Assembly (NCBI GenBank): GCA_964304625.1
Contig: OZ199840.1
Span: forward strand, 8,556,001-8,620,000
Source of the DNA: Kudoa neothunni
Lineage: Eukaryota; Cnidaria
Direction of reading: 5' to 3'
Length of the DNA: 64,000 nt
The translations under genes were made by a program, and so were the position numbers. Below are positions 1 to 12,462 of the stretch, piece by piece. The notes below the pieces were generated by a model that did no database searches, was not told the origin of the DNA, and saw nothing but the letters and a program-made list of their open reading frames with translations. Numbering within the stretch: position 1 is the first letter of the stretch; each line of letters begins with the position of its first letter.

Positions 1-2216
1 AGTGAATGTGGGCATAATCGGTCAACTTTTTTAAGATTAAAACCACATAATATTAGGATTACAATATAGAACAGGGAATGTATACTTGCCCAGATTTTCA
101 AGAGCTACAACATATTTAAATCATTCATGCACCTCTTCCTTACTTAAACTTACATTTTTGGAAAATTTTCGGTGAATATCAAGATAAGATGTTGTACAAT
201 TATAAATAAAGGTTATTTGATTTTTTTCTTATTCAGTGAAGCGCTAGAAAACCTCATATAATTTTTACAAGTATTATTCATGATTGGTTTCCAAAAAAGT
301 AAATTAGTTGTTTATAATAAAAGAAACTTTTTCTCATGGAAAATGCTCGAAAAAATAATAAAATATTTTTCATATTTAACCCTTCAAGAACACAAAATTT
401 TACATACACCTACACCAACTCATTTTGGAGTATAAATACACCCCTTTATTTTTGATAAAATTAAAAAAATACAAAAATTATTAATTTGAGAAAATCTTAG
501 ATAATTTTATCGAATAAATTTCGTGTAATTAAACACAAATTGTATACAAATTATTCGCGCATGTGCGAAAAGTATGACGTCTCTATTTTGACACATATTT
601 TGAATATTTATTAAATTTACCCACTTATGTTTTCATCAAACTACGCTTAAGTTACAGATAAATAATCACAGCGCCTATATACAAAAACACATACAAAATA
701 CTGTTTAACGACTAGAAAATAGAATGTTAATGATTCAAACATATCGTACAATAATTTTAATTCTACTTGTCACCATTAGTAAAAAAGAAAAAGTTTAAAT
801 TAATATTAGAGACAGTCTTTCATTGGGTTGATTTTAAAGCTATATAAATTTTTTAATAGTTTAAGAAATTTCTAAGTTAAAAACATCCTCGGTTTTCTGT
901 TTAGGGTAAAACTGAGAATTTTGCGATAGATTTATGCGCTTTTGAATAGAAATTAAATAATTTTATTTTTAATTAAACGTATTCATTAAGGAGTATAAAA
1001 TACGAAAAATAGATTAATTATCATATCTCACGATAATGATGCATTTTATTATTATTATTTTTAATATTCCTGGCCATATGAGTTAAATAGTAGAAAAGAT
1101 ACTCAAAAGTGCCTTTTGTTATACACTGGAACCATCACTGCGCTGACTCTGACTTCACCGTTGTTCGTGATAATTTCAACAAAGTTTATTGTATTCACTG
1201 ACATTAAATATACGACTACATTTAAAACTGAATGAACCAGTGCTATCTACTCACCAACAAGAAGTATCGTTAGATTAACATAATTAACAATCTTTATATT
1301 TTTTTAAATAAGACCTATTCTTACATTGATTTATTCATGGCAAGTCGTTGTAAATTGTTACGAAATTATATTTGTATTTTTGAAAAAATCTCAGTTTATC
1401 AAAAACATTTTGGCACCATGTTAAAAACTTAATTTTTAAGTAGTTCCAACTTAAAGCAGATTGAAACAACACACTGGGACATAATTCAAAGGAAACGGGA
1501 TATATAAATAAAGCCAGATAATAAAAATCATTGGGAGTTGATTAAACGTCATAATATAAAGAGCTAATTTAGAGTTTAATTTGATTTTTTGTGGCGAAGG
1601 AAATTAAACTCAAGGATTGTTGTTAAGCATCACGATAACCGGATATTTTTAATTAAACACTTTTAGTCACATAAGAAATTAAATTACAAGGGCGTAAATA
1701 GAATATAAATAATAATTCTAATTGAATAGCTTTTTTTATTTTTGAGGCCTTTTTTAATTTTGAATATTATAGTTACATTTAATGGTGAAAAGTAATCATG
1801 TATTCATAATTCACCCCTAACCTACGCGAGCCGTTAAAATATTTGGAATAATCAGACGAATATTTATTATTATTATTATTATTATTAATTGATCAGTCAA
1901 CAAAGTAATTATGCAAATTTAATTTAATTAAATGTGCAATTTTTCCGATAATGAACATTTGGGCCCCTAATTATTTCTTGAACCAAAATGGAGGGCAAAA
2001 TAATTCCCATCTTGATGTATGGAAATTATTTACCTCTTCTCAAACCTAGGAGATTGGTTGAAGTTTTCTCAAAAGTAGATAATTTAAAATTTAATAACAC
2101 TCTAAAATGTAACCTAACTCCAGGGAGCTAGACAACAGAAAATATGTGTGATGAATAAACCGATAAATAGAAACAATTTCAATCGCACATATATTAACAG
2201 ATATTCTAAAAATTAA
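1..2216. other. AT-rich intergenic DNA, no gene seen
   Basis: No exon chain or recognisable protein could be built on either strand. The stretch holds an (ATT)n microsatellite at about 1863-1887. At 376-379 there is a TTAA followed by CCCTTCAAGAACAC and, about 55 bp on, a GGAGTAT...ACACCCC segment. That resembles the ends of the piggyBac copies found further right, but no partner end was found, so it is at most a solo remnant. Confidence 0.5.
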
Positions 2217-2903
2217 TTAATTTTGTTGAAAATTATCACTCCTTTTCATTATAAATTCTGCGAGTGAGTTATCCAAAGTGACAGCCAATTTGTTCATATT
2301 TCTTGTGTTGGTCTCGTCAAACATATTCACATCATTTGAATCCCATTGAAATCCTTCTCCACCAAGTGTGTAGGAAATATTTTGAGACGCTAACCCACAC
2401 ATTAAACACTGCTATTAGCGCTACTCACCTCTATCCAATGTGTTCAAAAAACCACTCGAAATAGATGAGATCCGAGAATTCAACCAACTACCCACATCGG
2501 GGCATTGATACACCATACCTTTGGTGACATAGAACAAGCAAAGTGACTTGGCTAAAACAGAGTGATGATGTTTTATTCTGTGTTCCACCAACAAATTAGG
2601 GTACTTTCATCAGGAGAAAATCGGCATTGCTTACGAATCACAAACATATTAGGATCAAAATACCATGCCAACACATATTCCACTCCGGTCAACTCACTTA
2701 AACAATTTTAGAAAATTCTTAAAGTTCAACGCCAACCTCAACATTCTTATATCAAGTCGCTGCATGCGTATAGTTTCATTATTGCATGTGTTTTCGTAGA
2801 ATGGATTTGAAGGTTGGCAGAAATAGTCCAACGCCGTGTTTTCGTTGAGAAAACCGAACCAACTTTCGTTACACCAAGAAATAGAGTAGTTATCTGCAGG
2901 CAT
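2217..2903 (-). CDS. MED6: Mediator complex subunit 6
   Basis: MED6 is a head-module subunit of Mediator, which links transcription factors to RNA polymerase II in the nucleus. Four exons join in frame: 2903-2737, 2696-2605, 2551-2429 and 2389-2217 (introns 40, 53 and 39 bp), giving 184 residues. The N-terminus contains ISWCNESWFGFLN, LDYFCQPSNPFYENTCNNE and MQRL, aligning throughout with animal MED6 (ISW..SW, LDYF...NPFYD.TCNNE, MQRL). Exon 2 supplies GVEYVLAWYFDPNMFVIRKQ, and exon 3 supplies the VYQCPD.GS.LNSR segment. The ATG at 2903 leaves only a few residues before ISW, as in the family. The protein stops soon after the domain core. The lysine-rich C-terminal tail of vertebrate MED6 (about 246 residues) is missing, and the TAA comes directly after a short polar end. 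An NRF-1-like site lies just upstream. Identification rests on strong motif agreement; the tail loss is an inference from length. Confidence 0.9.
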
Positions 2904-2910
2904 ATGTATT

Positions 2911-2922
2911 CTGCGTGCGCGT
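2911..2922. promoter_or_regulatory. NRF-1-like motif next to the MED6 start
   Basis: CTGCGTGCGCG lies 8-20 bp upstream of the MED6 ATG. Its reverse complement carries GCGCACGC, the core of the metazoan NRF-1 site. A similar core (GCGCATGC) lies in the PQBP1/PRPF18 promoter. Function is inferred from the motif only. Confidence 0.3.
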
Positions 2923-3024
2923 CATTTAAAATATTTAAAATACAGTAAGGTCTCACTATATAACGTTATAAAGCGCTATAAAGCTGGGTTTTCGAAACTC
3001 TAAGGAAGTGTTTCATAACGTTTT

Positions 3025-3510
3025 TTCCATCGTGTCCCATCTTTTTCAAAAGCATTGATTTTTTTAATTTGAACTGTTTATAACATTGAATAAATCTCCC
3101 TATCACATTAAAATTTAGAAGCAATTAATATATACTTTTTTTTATTAAAATATTTTCGGTTAGATCTAACTGAGTTTGTCGATTGACCTTAAAAAGTAAC
3201 ATCCTTAGTTCTTTATTCCGTTAAAAACAGCTTCAAATGAAAGACTTTCATGTATAAGGGGCTAATAAATGGAAAATAAAGAGTATAAATATAAAATCAA
3301 TCAATATCACATCAGGTTTAAACGATTCTAAATGAGACAAGAATAAGATCAAACCATTCTGATTCTGTTCGGGTAAAGGGCATGTTAAATATTAATATTG
3401 ATTTTTGTATAATGATTTATTGCTTGTTCTATTTTTAAGATGTTAATCGTAATTTAAAAATAAGTGATATTGACTTTTAAGAGCATCATAATGTCCAATT
3501 ATCCCACAAA
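3025..3510. repeat. Diverged fragment of the hAT MITE family seen at 10579-11258
   Basis: This segment aligns over most of its length with the interior of the MITE at 10579-11258. Both share a CATCTTTTTCAAA start, ACTGTTTATAA, CACATTAAAATT, AGATCTAA, GTTAAAAACAGC / GTCAAAAACAGC, and a final TGTCCAATTATC. The diagnostic hAT ends and target duplication are not visible, so it is an older truncated copy. Confidence 0.6.
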
Positions 3511-4649
3511 AATTTTTGTACGTAATATAACGTTTATAAGTACGAAAAATCTGGTTCGAAAATATATCATGTGCGATTCGTGCGCAATGGAAGCTGAAAT
3601 AAGTCTGATAAAAAACTAACCGTTCGATTAATTTACTGCAAATTAATTTTTTTTCAATCTACTATTTTCTCTTTATTGATATATACAGTAAAAATAGTAT
3701 TTTTTACCACGAATTAGCTAGTTAATTAAAATTTGCTATTAATCAAAGTATAAAATTATAAAACATTGATTTCCCCATTAAAAAATGATAAAAAATATGA
3801 AATGTTTAAAAAGGATTGAATACTAAAGAATTATAATATATATTTTACAAACAAATTACAAATTAAGTAAGAATTAAAATTAAATTTTTATTTGTTTTGT
3901 TAAATTATTTTAGAGTTTTTAACTTCAAATTAATAATATTTTCTACTCAAAAATTATATAAACTAAAACATTTCATTCGAGATTGGATCATACTTGTTTT
4001 CTTCGTTCAATCTTAAATTTGTAATTAGAACAAACAACTACGGAATCCAATATTCGACGCACGCGCACACAAAAATAAGTGATATTTTGGACTGAGATAT
4101 TTAATATCTAGTTAATTTATAAGTTATTATTTATAAATAATTTTATCTCAATAAGATCTCCGTTTTGAATTTTTTCATGCCTTTTTTGGACAATAAAAAA
4201 GTCAAAACATTCAATTTATTAAAGTTGTATTTATTTTAGTTACATTTGTTTTCTCGTAAAAGTAAACTAACGTTTTTTTATTAAAAATTTTGGTAGAATC
4301 ATTTTCTTGAGAAGGTGTGCTGAAACTAAAATGAATCAGGAAGCGCCGACCACTACCTATCTATAACTATATGGGGGAGTGGAATTTTTGTTATTTTGGG
4401 ACACCACAAAAATCATATTAGGTTCAAAGGTATCAATTTATTAATTCTGTTTCCAAAGTTATCGCCACTCCCTATTTTGAATTGGCCTACCTCCAATAGG
4501 AACCCGAATAATTTAAAGAGTCAATACGATCGACAAAAATGTTGAAAAAAAGCAAAACAATTCATTTATTTAATATAAAAGGACTAAAATAGAATCTAAT
4601 TCAATGAATAATATAAATATTGGAGACGAATAAACTAGATGACATCCAA
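3511..4649. other. Intergenic DNA, no gene seen
   Basis: Very AT-rich and without a supportable exon. It includes the 3' flank of the minus-strand gene ending at 4650, and a GC-rich spot around 4058-4072 (ACGCACGCGCACAC). Confidence 0.5.
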
Positions 4650-7600
4650 TCAAGCATACTGTTTCAGGATATCATTTGGAGAGGTTTTTTTCGTTCTGTA
4701 TACAATTGATAAAACAATCGATAGAGTAACCAGCACACCAATCACACCAGAAATCATCATGTAAAAAAATTTACTACCATAGGTATTCTTGGAGGAAGCA
4801 TTGTTATAATCGTCTGGCATACCATCATTTGCTTCATATGATTCATCTGAAGAATGATCATCTTGTTGTACCGGAAAATCAGATTGTTGAGCTGCGTCTT
4901 TTGCTGATGTGAAATTATTTTGCGAAATTGATCCTGTTATAGGGCTTTCCTCTTTCTTTTGGTTGTATTCTTTAACAGTGAGTTCAATTTGATTTTTCAG
5001 GGACGAAAACGCATCTATATCAGCTTCGATGCTGAGCAATAGTTCGGGGCTTATTTGGGTGTTTGGAGGATTGTATTTGTTCGAATATTCATTCAAATCA
5101 AAGTTAGGATGTTTAATTTTCTCTAAAAACAAACTTTTGGCTGTTTCAAAATCCTGATGATTTTTTATATAGATTTTGTGATCACCGACTTTTAGTTTAT
5201 CCTTATTAGTTTCTAGAATCTTTAGTTCATCCAACAGTGTACGAATTTGAGTTAACTGTTGGTCAAGATGATCTTTTTTCATATTTATTTTTTGGCTTAT
5301 AGAAACATAATCTTCATTAAGATTCCTTATAAGTTGTTTGTTGTAGTCTAACTTGTCTTGAATTAGTTTGAAAGATTCGACCAACCTGTTTAATAGAAGG
5401 TTGTTGTCGGTATTCTGATTAGTTTCAGGTTGGATTTGTTGGAATTGTTTTATTAGCTGAGCTACAGGTGTCAACTGATTCTCCTTTGATTCCATTACCG
5501 AAATGTTGTCATTTATTTTCGCTAGAAATTGTTCACGACCATCCGATAGATCTTTGTGTTCACTTTGGATTTGACTTTGAATCATCTCGGATGAACCTCG
5601 CAATTCATTTTCATAATTGGTAAGTTGATTGTGAATAGATACCAACTTTTCATATTGACCATTTGTTTGAGATACCAATTGATAGAACCACTCTTTAGAG
5701 TCGTTAGCTCGGATTTTGGTAGTTACTTGATTGATGGTATCCTCCAAAGTTAGCAACTTTGTCATTACATTTTCGGTTAGATGGGTTAATTTTTGGCAAA
5801 TATCTAAAAGTTTGTTGTATTTTGGAGATTTGAATTGATAATTTGTTATAGAGGATGATTCCGCAACGATAGGTATGTCCTCATGTGACAGAAGATCTTC
5901 CATTGTCATTGTTTCAAGGAAATTCTCATCGTAAATGAGCTCAACTAATTTTGCCGTTCTGTCATCAATTAAAATAATATGTGATTTCAATTCAAGTGCA
6001 ATGTGTTGATTTTCCTCTACCGGATGTGCTAACGTCGAATAATAACTAGCAATATTTTCTTCAGCCTCATTATAAATCGAAGGTACAATAAAATTTGTGT
6101 ATTTTGTAAAAACGTGTTGCTTTAACCGTTCCATATAAAACTGAACAAATTCATCTTTGTGTAACAAGAATTTGTCAAGAAACTTCAAGTGACTAACTGT
6201 AACATTCTTATCATTGTTCACGAATTGACTTTTATCTTTTTCCCAATGTTCGGTATCATCCATCAGGTCGATGATTCTATTCAAATATAGAACAGTCGCT
6301 TCTTCAACCAATCCTTTGTCAAGGTAATCGTTGATCAGAGTGATGAATTGATCAATTTTTTTCGTAGATTCATTGTACCTAAAGGCATAAAGCTGCACAT
6401 TAGATTCAAATACAGGTAGATGCATCTTAAAATTAGTGAAATCATATATAATATCTTTGAGTTCTTGTTGAAAATCAGTCGAAGTTATATCCTTTCTTAT
6501 AAAGTGATATTTGTTGATGATGGTTGTTTCTAGTTCTATTTCATCAAGGGAAAACTCATGTTCCATCCATAAGTCATTTATTTTACGAAGCGCTTCATCA
6601 AACTCATGGACATTTTGTTTCAAGGAGCTGAGCGAATCCGCATATATCTTGATTTTGGCAGCTATTTGATCAGCATATTTTGTGTTGGTTAATATAAAAC
6701 TTTGAATAAAAGTTGGATTGGGTGAGTCGGTCGAATATTCTTCTATAAGTTTGTCTATTTCAGTTGCTCCATTTCCATAAGTTTTTGAAATTTCTTTACG
6801 AATAAAATCTTCCAACAATCCGATGGCGTCTTCAGATTTAGCTTTCACCAACTTATACTCCTTTACCGACTTTGCAAATGCTTCAGTTGAGCTGTTGTAA
6901 TCATTCGCCAAATCCATTACTCTCCTATGCATTTCATTTATCTCAGCGTTAGTTAATAAATAGTCGTCGTAGATCGAAACAAAGTTTATTTTTCTAAAAG
7001 TCTGAGAAAACAAATGGAGTTGGGATGCTTTCTTTCTTCTAAATTGGCTCTTGTAAGCGGTCACTAACTCATTATATTTAGTATGGAGTTGAGAGATCTC
7101 GGAGAAAACTTCAGGCATTTCCAATTCTTCCAAACAAAAACCGTCCAAATTATTCATCAGTGTGCTCGATTCATTTCGATAGATACCTATCAAATGCTTT
7201 AGATTAGTTTGAGTGATACCTTGGAAACCGCTGTATTGATCCCGTCTATATTTCACACAATTGGTGTAGGTTTCATCATATTCGTTGATAACCTTTAGAA
7301 GTTTGGTTTTCAATAAAGATATACTGTTTGAGGTTTCGACGAGTTTTTGTTCATAAGTAGTCATTCTATCGGATAATGCATTTGTATCGTCGAATTTGCC
7401 GCGAAGCAGTTCAACATTAGGTTTGATAACTTCATATTTTTGATCGATCTCATCTCTCAATTCTCCCATTCCTTCAATCAATTTTACATTTATTATTTCT
7501 GTTTTGGTTGGGGATTTTCCCATTGTATCTAACATTTTCAAATGTTGTGTTTTTTGTTCCAATATCAGAGCCTTCATCGTATCGAGTGTAGTCTTCACCG

Positions 7601-7947
7601 AACACCTTGATTCTGAATGATCTATTGAGTTAATGAGACTTTTTTTGATGTTAGCCCAGTTTTCGTCTACGTTAAAGGTAGCACACAATTCCTCTGGGCT
7701 AAAATTGTAGTCAGAAATATATTGTTTGAAAATATCGTCATTAGAGTGTTGATTTGTTGGAACACTTAGCCAAACTATCAAATATATATATTATATCGCA
7801 TAATGAAAAAATTTGTACATAAAAGTAACAGTATCATTTACTGTTTTCAATATTGTTATTATTACAATCGTTGTCGTAATTATCTGTCTTATATATTAAA
7901 AAATCCATTATACTTATTATTCCGCTGTGCATTAATCTGATGAACAT
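4650..7947 (-). CDS. Large coiled-coil protein with C-terminal membrane anchor, unidentified
   Basis: I do not recognise this protein. A 3.1-kb exon (7774-4650) is open without a break. It has no in-frame ATG near its start because a TAA lies just upstream. The sequence TTTGATAG at 7775-7782 is a good splice acceptor, and a donor after AACA at 7842 joins in frame (ATT-TGG) to a first exon starting at the ATG at 7908, or further up at 7947. That gives about 1,063 (or 1,076) residues. The chain is almost wholly charged, helical and heptad-like, with many Lys/Glu/Asp/Gln and no recognised enzyme motif. Near the C-terminus are an acidic stretch (SSDESYEANDGMPDDYNN) and a hydrophobic segment FFYMMISGVIGVLVTLSIVL. 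A basic 16-residue tail ends in LKQYA. No signal peptide is seen, so the layout suits a tail-anchored protein such as a golgin-like tether or nuclear-envelope protein. That role is inference only. Confidence 0.75.
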
Positions 7948-10296
7948 TATTTGTATATTATTAATTTTATGGTAGATGAATTATATCACCAATACTTGAA
8001 ATAAAATTCTTAATTATATTTCAGTTTAATAATATTAATAATTAACATTAAGTTTAAATTGGAATTAATTGTCAAAATCTTTTATCGGCAAAATTTTTTG
8101 TAAAAAATACGTTCTTTATATTTCTTAATGCTTACGATGTCTAAATTTATCCAAATTTACCAAAATAGTATCCGTAACTCTAAAATGTTTTACGATATTT
8201 AGTAATATAATAATCTTTTAATATTTTTGTTCGAATAATTTTTAAAAATGTTGAAAGACCATCGATCCTTGCTAAATTTACGTTCTATCAAGACTTCAAA
8301 TGCTTCTAGTCATCCTAACAATGATCCTCTTCCATCAATTATTAATATGATGTCAATCATTTTTGGATTAATATGATTGATGTTCCATATGCTATTATTT
8401 GGTGGAAAATAAATTGTTGTGTATATTTTAATATTTAATGCGTATAAATGGAGGCAGGCTAAACGACTAACCCCAAGCTAACGATCAACGAGGTTTTATA
8501 CCAAACTTATACTATTAACTTTCGCGAAGTTAGTTGATTTATTAATACTCAAAGAACAAAAAATCTTACGTAAAACAGGATTTCTATGACATCAAGTATA
8601 TATTTAAATAAACCTACATTAATATTCTTGACCAAATATTGGCATATAAAAAATAACTTTAAAGAATTTTCAATATTCAATGACTTCAAAAATTGATAGA
8701 TATTTGTATATTATGCAAATTTTTGACATATTGTCATTATTGGAATTTTTCAGAATCAGTTTAGTTAGAAACCTCCCTATTGATGAATCGTTATTTTTCC
8801 ATTATCAAACCATTTAATATATTGTTATTGAGTGAGTATTTATGGTATAAATTAGAATTTATACGACATATAATTAAATTTTCATGTTTAAGGAAAAACT
8901 TCATAATTCTTCATCCGAGAGAATATTATTTTCACCATAATTATTAATTTAAATTAGCGTATTTATATATGGCTATAACAGTTACATTTTAATAAGATTG
9001 TCCAATATAATGTTATTTCAGTCATATCCCGATATAGCTTAGTGAATCGAGACTTAAGTTTTTCTACGTTATAATAAATCACAATCTAATATCAAATACT
9101 TAATATCAAGGCACACGCATGCACACACACGATAAAATTTTTAAAACAGACATTAATTTGTTTGGCTGATTGTAATTAATACATTAAATTTACCCATAAT
9201 TGAATTGAAAATCATAATTATTAAGGGAATTTATCAGTAAAGAACTTTAATGATATTGATTGAACTATTTATTGATTTTCTGGAAAGTATCTTTTTTAAA
9301 TTATTATCTGTTTTATATATATTTTAATACTTTTAGTTAATTTAATTTTGATGAATAGCTTTATTTTTTTGAAAAATTTCAATTTCACAAATAATTCGCA
9401 ATAGCATCGGTTATATGATCTAGTTATTATAAGAAATCATTATATATAACCAAGTTTTATGACAAAAGGATGGCTTTAAATATAAAAATAAATTAGTATA
9501 TGGAATAAATTTTAATAATAAATTCAAATTGTCTATTTTATACTTTTTAGTAATGACAAATGTTTCTCCATTCGTATCCAAAATCATTGTCATTAAATTT
9601 AAACAATTTTAACTTTTAGATTTAACGATATATTGATTGTTTTTATCAAAAAAAAGATGTCTGCCAAATATTTTTTGCGACTGGTCTTCGAACTCCCTAT
9701 AATACTTAAATGAGTTGTTAGGGTAGACTGACTCGTTTTTTTTTCAATAAAAAACTGATTAGATGTATTAAAAAACATTCTACAATGGCCTAAATTATGT
9801 TTCACAAATAAGTATCAGTCATTGTTTTTTTAGACTCTCAAAAATCCTCGCATATTTTTCTCATAGATATCTCCAGATTGTAGATTTGTTCATCTTAAAT
9901 ATACTTTCAGCTTTTGCTAATTATTGGATATGAGCAAAGTTTGAAGTAATTATTTGCGCTTCTTCAGTAAAAATGGCTTTAAATGTTGATTATCTTTAAT
10001 TAATATAAATTGAATTCATCTTTACAAAACGCCCACTTAGTTAATGTAATTTGGAAACATTTCCATTTCACCATTAATGTAATTTTATCCTAATGAAATA
10101 CGATATTATTTCAGTTTTTAAACAAATTTTTTCAAAAATGTCGACATATTGGACTTTTAGATGTGTAATTTGAGATAAATAGGCTGAAAAATAGACATTT
10201 TTACTTCGCTAAATGTAATCACGAAAATTCTCTTATATTATAATTTTTATTTTTTCAATATGTAACCATATCAATCCAAAAATTTTCGAGGAAAAA
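7948..10296. other. AT-rich intergenic DNA with one doubtful small ORF
   Basis: No confident gene. A short plus-strand reading frame at 8248-8376 is listed separately. The ORF on the minus strand at 9599-9805 has an ATG but no family resemblance and no splice context. Confidence 0.5.
8248..8376 (+). CDS. Small ORF with weak resemblance to Asterix/WDR83OS (PAT10)
   Basis: ATG at 8248, TGA at 8374, 42 residues. The C-terminal half reads HPNNDPLPSIINMMSIIFG, which resembles the [20 protein letters not shown] block of the small ER membrane protein Asterix. After the stop, hydrophobic residues continue (LMFHMLLFG), but the conserved second half of Asterix is absent. It could be a decayed gene fragment, a gene with exons I failed to find, or chance. 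Confidence 0.15.
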   Translation: MLKDHRSLLNLRSIKTSNASSHPNNDPLPSIINMMSIIFGLI

Positions 10297-10578
10297 TTAG
10301 ACTGATAAAAAAACTCCAACTACACTGTACCGGTACCGAATCAGGTTATATCGAGGCTCTATTGTAGGTCTTACTTTTGAGCTGGGTATTATATTAAATA
10401 TAGTAATAAAATCACACCCGGTCTTATTTTCGACGAAACATGGTATCATTGAACGTGAATTTAAATCACTCCTTAGAATATGAAATAAGGACGCGTTGTG
10501 TTTGTGCATAAACGACGACATGGTAGTGAGTTGAACTCATGACCTCAAGAATTTGAAACAGCAATCAATCACTCGGAC
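10297..10578 (-). repeat. tRNA-like SINE, 3' part
   Basis: Read on the minus strand, the segment starts with a tRNA-like head. GTCCGAGT at 10578-10571 resembles an A box, and GAGTTCAACTC at 10538-10528, preceded by TGAGGTCAT, resembles a B box. A non-tRNA body follows to about 10297. The head is interrupted by the hAT MITE at 10579, whose target duplication is this A-box segment. Boundaries at the tail are uncertain. Confidence 0.45.
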
Positions 10579-11266
10579 CAGTGTTTCCCAACCTTTTTTC
10601 TATCGCACCTCATCTTTTTCAAATGTATTGAATTTTTAACTTAAACTGTTTATAATTTTGAATCAAGCTTCATGTCACATTAAAATTAGAAAATGACCAA
10701 TATACCTTTCTTTTTCTTTCTCATTAGAATTATAATAAATTTGATCAGATCAGATCTAATTTAATTCATAGATGGACTTTAAAAATTAACATATTTACTT
10801 CTTCATTCAGTCAAAAACAGCGTATAGTGAAACTTGTAGTAATCCAACCTTCATTAGGAAAAACTTTTCTGTATTCGGGACTTTAAACCGAATTTGAATA
10901 ATTGATTTTTAAAAGTAATCAATATTGTTTTTGCATACGTCAAAAAAAGAGGGGATCGCGGTTTTAAAAGCGGCAACATTGGAATTATAACCATTCCGAT
11001 TCTATTGGATAAAAATCACGTTAAACGTTTTTATTTGTTTTATATAAATTAATAAGTGTTTTTAATATTTTGTTATAATAATCATATTCGTTTACAAGTA
11101 AACAAGATCAACAATCAAATTAGTTATTTCGATATGCGCTACACTGTCCAATTATCTCACCACTATCCATGTCGCATCAATGGTCAGGATTTTCCACCTC
11201 CTACAAGAGTCGTTCATTAAACGCTCAAAGATCTCCATGCCCCACATTGAGAAACATGACTCAGAC
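10571..11266. mobile_element. Non-autonomous hAT element (MITE) with 8-bp target duplication
   Basis: The element runs 10579-11258 (680 bp). It starts CAGTGTTTCCCAACC and ends in ...GAGAAACATG, whose complement CATGTTTCTCAA mirrors the start, as in hAT ends. It is flanked by ACTCGGAC (10571-10578) and ACTCAGAC (11259-11266), an 8-bp duplication with one mismatch. No transposase frame is present. Confidence 0.7.
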
Positions 11267-11443
11267 CATCTTTTTGTTGTTTTTTAATTATACAGATAAC
11301 GCGCTTTTAGCAGACAAACCCTGAAAAGTTGCCTTTTTATGGTCAAACAAAGCTAGCCTAGCATTTTAAACTAAGGACTCATTCATTCATTCATTCAATC
11401 AATGAATAAAATAAATACATCAAATTTTTAATAAATATAAATA

Positions 11444-12462
11444 TTATTTTTTAGCATTTTGACGAAGCACACTAGAAGGGCTTGGGTAAGGTCTTTGTTG
11501 ATAGAGGGGGCCACTTGCGGTAGTGTCCACCCCCGTTTTGGCGTCTGTTGAAGTGGGAAGTCCATCGGACCATGTACCCCTACGGAAAAATTACTATCAA
11601 CTCGACACATTCATGTGGCAAAGACTTTGGACAACTGGAATAAGAAGAAGGGTCCATTGGATCGCTGGGTTGATCTGCGCTTTTGGGTGGACGATAATTG
11701 CCATCAACTGAAAAAACATTAATCAATGTTTATATGTTTATACATATAGCGAAAAAAAAAATACATTTTCGCCTATTTGACCGTTCATTAGCTCGGTCAG
11801 AAAAAGTATTGCTAGCTGAATAGCTTGAAGTGTATGCGCTTTTAGATTCATTAGACTTAATCACATCGTCGCTATAGGATACGGCTAAAGCGTAACCTTT
11901 ATAAAATCCCGCCAAAACTGTGATATTTACGTTTGTTGTAGATAACCGCCCTGTTGTCTTCAATAACAATCAAATTACAAACTGAATTACTCAACATATA
12001 CGAATCTACCTAGTGGATGTAACCATGACACTTGATCCGTAATGGAATTCCAATAATATGATTTTCCACTTTATCCCAACAAAAATAAGTGATAAAAATT
12101 CACCAACATCAGTACACTCACAGTGGGATATAAGGAACAAGATACCATTGGTTGTCGTTAAAAAACTAAAATTTTTGATTATTAATCACGCTCGAACATA
12201 TTGCGTAGAGTTACTTTGCGTTTTGAGGTTAAATTCCATCTTTTCGCACAATACAATGTGCATGAATGAAACTTATTGGTACTATTGGGACATTGAGAAT
12301 GTTTGGTGCGATCATTAACTAAAAAAATATTATTTTGGGTCATTTAAAAAATAGTTCAAATTATAGCCAAATAATTTCTAACAACTTACTCGTCCCATCT
12401 TTGTTTATAATGCCTCTTTTGAGCAGTGCTTCTTGGAGTTTTGGAGGTATTGCTGCACTCAT
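11444..12462 (-). CDS. PQBP1: Polyglutamine-binding protein 1 (WW-domain splicing factor)
   Basis: PQBP1 binds U5-15kD and WBP11 and takes part in pre-mRNA splicing in the nucleus. Seven exons join in frame: 12462-12390, 12318-12215, 12165-12122, 12068-12010, 11950-11765, 11707-11626 and 11579-11444, giving 227 residues (human about 265). The first exon has [13 protein letters not shown], matching LQTRLAKRGI of the human protein. Exons 3-4 give the WW domain (NDNQWYLVP ... [19 protein letters not shown]). The last exons carry the C-terminal U5-15kD-binding region: [36 protein letters not shown] and YPSPSSVLR, nearly identical to vertebrate PQBP1. Exon 2 encodes a Cys/His cluster ([15 protein letters not shown]) absent from human PQBP1. 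The Arg/Asp-rich repeats between WW and C-terminus are replaced by a short Ser-rich linker. It is transcribed divergently from PRPF18. Confidence is high because both ends and the WW core agree. Confidence 0.9.

Noticed and set aside
376-445. Left end of another piggyBac element
   Set aside because: TTAACCCTTC and an ACACCCC segment look right, but no matching right end or transposase was found in the window.
11523-11711. Plus-strand ORF ending in a hydrophobic [14 protein letters not shown] stretch
   Set aside because: It is the antisense of PQBP1 exons 6-7, whose minus-strand reading matches the vertebrate C-terminus almost residue for residue.
12058-12318. Plus-strand 86-codon ORF
   Set aside because: Antisense shadow of PQBP1 exons 2-4 and their introns.
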